Shown here: piece after piece, positions 61,225 through 64,000 of the stretch
Numbering within the stretch: the stretch's first letter is position 1
How the letters are laid out: every line of letters begins with the position of its first letter
Origin: Burkholderia latens
GTDB lineage: Bacteria > Pseudomonadota > Gammaproteobacteria > Burkholderiales > Burkholderiaceae
DNA length: 64,000 bases
Direction of reading: 5' to 3'
Assembly (NCBI RefSeq): GCF_902499045.1
Contig: NZ_CABVPL010000019.1
Location: forward strand, 1-64,000
Notes under the pieces: generated by a model
What the model was told of the DNA's origin: nothing
Databases searched by the model: none
What the model saw: the letters and a program-made list of their open reading frames with translations, nothing else
Position numbers and translations under genes: made by a program

Positions 61225-61733
61225 CAGTCCACCTCCTTGGCGCTTTCGTTTCGTTCGGCAGCAAGCTGCTCGATGAGCTTGCACGCGCGGTCATAGGGAT
61301 TCGGTAACGTGTCGCCCAGGGCGTCGAACAGGCGGCGCGCCAGCGTGTCCGATGCCGACCAGCACATCGGCGCAATCGGAATTGGAAACCAGTCGAAGAG
61401 CGCGAAGTCCTCGCCGGGGACCGTGCGACGCTCACCGCAGTGCACGCGCGGACCTTCGCGGAACGCGAGTACCAGCGTGTCGGGAGCCGCAGCTGAGATG
61501 TCGCCGAGTGTGCGAAGCAGACCGCTCCACGGCACGTCGGAAGACGCAAACACCTCAACGTCGAGCGCAGCAATCGGGCGCCAGTCGTAGAGCTGGCCGG
61601 CAACAGCCGTGAGCGTTACGTTTTCGAAACGCAGTGGTCCAACGAGAGTCACAAGCACTGGCAGTTCAGGCACACGACGGGCTCGACGCATTGACGCGAG
61701 CGCGGCACCGTTGGCTGGATAGCGAAGTCTCAT
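61224..61733 (-). CDS. Phage-region protein, unknown function
   Basis: A 169-residue protein with a mixed alpha/beta pattern and several Trp; no recognised domain. The start MRLRYPANGAAL at 61733 lies just after the O-like gene stop, and its end overlaps the helicase start, placing it in the replication operon. Confidence 0.6.
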   Translation of the reverse strand: MRLRYPANGAALASMRRARRVPELPVLVTLVGPLRFENVTLTAVAGQLYDWRPIAALDVEVFASSDVPWSGLLRTLGDISAAAPDTLVLAFREGPRVHCGERRTVPGEDFALFDWFPIPIAPMCWSASDTLARRLFDALGDTLPNPYDRACKLIEQLAAERNESAKEVD

Positions 61734-61738
61734 AGCGG

Positions 61739-62545
61739 TCAAACGAACGGGTTGTCGGAAGCGTGGCCGTTCATTCGCTGCGGCGCCTCGGTCAGCCATG
61801 CAGCATTGAAGCCACCCCACCCCCGGACAACGCAGATCCGCACCACCTCGGTCATCGAGATCCCGGCCTTGTCTGCTTCGGCCTTGGTGTCATCGAATGC
61901 CGTAGCAGTTGGCGCCAATCTCTTGGCTCTACGCACCGCGAGCCAGTCCTTGGCAAGGTCTGAGGGAACTCCGAAAGACTCGAGATGCGCCTGCGCATCG
62001 AAGCGCGGAGCGCGCTGTGTTTGTTTCTTTGAAGACGAAGATGAAGATGAAGATGAAGAGCCGTCACCTATGGGGGGCTTTGGTGAAGCTTTGGTGCTAT
62101 CACCTATGGGGGGCTTTGGTGCGCCCTTCGATGCGCCGTCGTCGCCGGCCTGGAATCGCGACGACTCGCCACGAACTGAACGCACGTACTCGTCCTTGAC
62201 CATCCGCGACGAGTACCAGAGCGGCCCTTCCTGCTCGGCAACCAGCGTCACCGGCTCGCCATCACGGCGGCCGGAGCGCGGCACGTAGATGCACGCGGCG
62301 CACGGCTGCCCGTTGTCGGCGCCCTTCAACACGCCCTTGTGGACGATGGCTCGGAGCGTCGCGAGCGGCGCGCCGATCGCCTGGGCGATCTCCTTGAGCG
62401 GCCAGCGCAGGACGCCGTATTCCTCGGAGTGGTGCAGCAGGCACATCACGTCGATCCAGACACCTTTCTCGGCATGAGTACAACGCCGCAGGTTGCTATT
62501 CGCCTGCCAGTCGCCTGGATAGAACTGAAATGATGGGCGCGTCAT
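61739..62545 (-). CDS. Phage replication initiator, O-like / DUF1376-type
   Basis: A 268-residue protein. The N-terminus FQFYPGDWQANSNLRRCTHAEKGVWIDVMCLLHH with LRWPLKEIAQAIGAP and a winged domain is the DUF1376/YdaU-type phage initiator. A flexible linker (residues 140-185) has two PKPPIGD units, a Ser run of ten, and KKQTQ; the C-terminus is a helical helicase-recruiting part. The linker DNA has two exact 22-bp repeats (62064-62085 and 62100-62121) and AT-rich trinucleotides, like the lambda origin within O. The start at 62545 is before MTRPSFQF; upstream codons are less likely. Confidence 0.8.
   Translation of the reverse strand: MTRPSFQFYPGDWQANSNLRRCTHAEKGVWIDVMCLLHHSEEYGVLRWPLKEIAQAIGAPLATLRAIVHKGVLKGADNGQPCAACIYVPRSGRRDGEPVTLVAEQEGPLWYSSRMVKDEYVRSVRGESSRFQAGDDGASKGAPKPPIGDSTKASPKPPIGDGSSSSSSSSSSKKQTQRAPRFDAQAHLESFGVPSDLAKDWLAVRRAKRLAPTATAFDDTKAEADKAGISMTEVVRICVVRGWGGFNAAWLTEAPQRMNGHASDNPFV
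62030..62121. repeat. Direct repeats inside the O-like gene, candidate origin
   Basis: Two identical 22-bp copies, 36 bp apart (12 codons), contain CACCTATGGGGGGCTTTGG. A GATGAA-type hexamer run (four units) sits just left of them. Together they resemble iterons and an AT-rich segment. Confidence 0.55.
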
Positions 62546-62553
62546 TGCGCACC

Positions 62554-62820
62554 TCAAGCACTTTCGAGAGCACGATAGCCGGCCGGGTCGGCCAACCAAC
62601 GGTGAATCTCTCGATTGGGCCATGCGACGCAGCGCGGCGATCCGAGCTGCACGCGCTCCGGAAATCTCCCTGCAAGCTCGCGGAGGCGCACGGCTTCGCG
62701 ACTCAACGGAATGAAATACTTCAGACTGCTCCAGCGCGTGAAGCCATCAAATGGTAGCGACTGAGGGGTAGTAGCCTGGACGCAATCACGGGAGGCTGAC
62801 TTGTGGTCCTTGGTTGCCAT
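62554..62820 (-). CDS. AlpA-like HTH protein
   Basis: An 88-residue protein with an N-terminal charged stretch and an AlpA-type HTH (TRWSSLKYFIPLSREAVRLRELAGRFPERV) ending NREIHRWLADPAGYRA, very like the end of the 52714 protein. ATG 62820 has AAGG upstream with good spacing; an ATG at 62826 is an alternative. It lies just upstream of the O-like gene. Confidence 0.72.
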   Translation of the reverse strand: MATKDHKSASRDCVQATTPQSLPFDGFTRWSSLKYFIPLSREAVRLRELAGRFPERVQLGSPRCVAWPNREIHRWLADPAGYRALESA

Positions 62821-62938
62821 GCTCATAACCTTGTGGTCGATGGGACATGGGTACAAGAATCAGCCCAAAAACTGCGCGAAGGTATCAGCTAACGGTACGT
62901 GTTTCCGTACCATTCGGCGGTGGCCGGCAGACCGTCTT

Positions 62939-63559
62939 TCAGCTATTGCGGGCCATCTTCAACAGGTCGCTAAAATCTGCAGAGTGGGTATCTGGATCAA
63001 CATGCGGTATTCCGGCTGCTGCAAGCGCGCGGTGGACGAAATCGCGCTCGTCCGCTTCCCGCTCGTCGGCTAGCCCCGCGTAGCGGTCAGTAAAGATGCA
63101 CAGCAACGCGAATACGGTTCGCTGCAGGGCGCTGCTCACCGGATGGCGCCCCGTGCCGACTGCGCCTTTGTAACGATTAATGGCGATTTGAAGCGCATCG
63201 CAAATATGCATCACTTCAGTGTCAGAGATCAGTGATCCGTCTGCTTTCATCAATTCCATGCGGAGTTGTGCCGGAACGTTCATCAGACCATCGCGCAGTT
63301 TGGCTGCAGTCTCGAGAAGAGGCTCCAGCGTTGCCACTTTCCGCGACGCACTGCTCTGCCCTGCCGCGCTCTTGTCGAAAGCCGCCTCTGCCTCATACAG
63401 CTCAAGTGCCTTCTCTATTTCGACCACGGCCTGCTGCTGCGAAATCGCGGGGCCATGCTTCAGACATGCCAAAACCGCGCTCATGTCATGAGCTGCCAGC
63501 TTTTTTGGCAAAAGCGCCGCCTTTTGTTCTGCTCGAGAGAACGGTTTCGACCTTGCCAT
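62939..63559 (-). CDS. Phage-region protein, unknown function
   Basis: A 206-residue mostly helical protein. A Ser/Lys-rich N-terminus with FSRAEQKAALLPKK precedes a helical region with KALELYEAEAAFD and repeated Leu. The start MARSKPF at 63559 is chosen because GAAGG is upstream; the first seven residues of the longer frame are not needed. No recognised domain. Confidence 0.6.
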   Translation of the reverse strand: MARSKPFSRAEQKAALLPKKLAAHDMSAVLACLKHGPAISQQQAVVEIEKALELYEAEAAFDKSAAGQSSASRKVATLEPLLETAAKLRDGLMNVPAQLRMELMKADGSLISDTEVMHICDALQIAINRYKGAVGTGRHPVSSALQRTVFALLCIFTDRYAGLADEREADERDFVHRALAAAGIPHVDPDTHSADFSDLLKMARNS

Positions 63560-63700
63560 CGCGCTACCTTCGTGCGCCAACCTTCAGTTGAACACCGCGC
63601 CAGGCCGGTGAAGGTAACCGGCTTTTCGCCCCGTCGAGCTAGGCGCGGTGTGAACGATTATGCCGCAAGGGATCCATAAGGCATGTTGCGACCCGCAGCG

Positions 63701-63979
63701 TTACATAGCGAGCCAGTAGCCGGGATCCTCAAGCTCCTTGATCGGATCCCACGTGTCAACTATCGGTACATCCCCGTCGCAGACAGACCGATGAACTAGC
63801 AACGCAATCGCGTCCTCGAACCCTTCGCGTTGGTCACCGCTCATTTTTCCAACTGTGTCTCGAATTTGCCCTGCTACGGTCTGCCAGTCGCTAGGCATAT
63901 CGGCCGCCAGCTCTCGGCACACCGCAGCAAACGCGATCGCACCGCACCGGTAAGCCGGTGAAAGTCGACGCTTAGCCAT
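63701..63979 (-). CDS. Phage-region protein, unknown function
   Basis: A 92-residue protein, MAKRRLSPAYRCGAI start, a helical middle and the end LEDPGYWLAM. The most upstream gene visible in the minus-strand block; 141 bases separate it from the next gene. No recognised domain. Confidence 0.55.
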   Translation of the reverse strand: MAKRRLSPAYRCGAIAFAAVCRELAADMPSDWQTVAGQIRDTVGKMSGDQREGFEDAIALLVHRSVCDGDVPIVDTWDPIKELEDPGYWLAM

Positions 63980-64000
63980 GACGCGCCTCCGTCTCGGAAT

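Overview
The window is GC-rich, densely packed chromosomal DNA from a Burkholderia, most likely a Burkholderia cepacia complex species (primary chromosome). This rests on the protein sequences, the predicted tmRNA tag ANDDTFALAA, a Thr83 GyrA, and the arrangement gyrA / serC-pheA-tyrA-aroA-cmk-rpsA-ihfB / lapAB-ugd-hldA-hldD. The species is not resolved from sequence alone.

Positions 1-48,948 are core genome. From left to right they hold: the end of a Pro/Ala-rich protein; thyA and a sigma-54-type regulator; folA; pmbA; darP-mog; orn; an M48 protease with rsgA; a CobD/CbiB-like membrane protein; a CoA Nudix hydrolase; the rpsP-rimM-trmD-rplS operon (minus strand); a sorbosone-dehydrogenase-like protein and a TM2 protein; a radical SAM protein behind a perfect LexA box; a divergent Lrp regulator / dadA pair; etfBA; the metNIQ methionine transporter; an alpha/beta hydrolase; an HDAC-like deacetylase; mltB; cysM; a ComEA-like protein; heptose and UDP-glucuronate genes (hldA, hldD, ugd); lapAB; ihfB; rpsA; cmk; the aromatic amino acid and serine genes; a DUF2059 protein; gyrA; an OmpA-family porin; ubiG; and gph. 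The ssrA promoter overlaps the gph stop codon.

SsrA (48,966-49,335) marks the start of an integrated element that runs to the window edge at 64,000. A P4-type tyrosine integrase starts 164 bases beyond the tmRNA 3' end. No second copy of the tmRNA 3' end is visible, so the far boundary lies outside the window. The element has two parts. The left part (49.4-56.7 kb) is cargo: the integrase, a Fic-domain protein with a small upstream partner (a putative toxin-antitoxin pair), a membrane-anchored unknown, an AlpA-like regulator overlapping a second tyrosine recombinase, a long gene-free stretch rich in hairpins, a single-HKD phospholipase-D-like protein, and a small secreted protein. The right part (56.7-64 kb) is phage-like and entirely on the minus strand. 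It holds a replication set (an O-like initiator with internal repeats, a DnaB-like ATPase and small overlapping genes), regulators (winged HTH and two AlpA-like proteins), a serine recombinase, and one virion-type Gly/Ser-rich protein. This could be a mosaic prophage or a satellite-like element; the window does not decide.

The most interesting items are the LexA box on the radical SAM gene, the Fic pair with an inverted pair of DnaA-box matches upstream, the stand-alone HKD protein, the repeats inside the O-like gene (a candidate replication origin), and the 42-bp alternating purine-pyrimidine tract in the phage-like operon.
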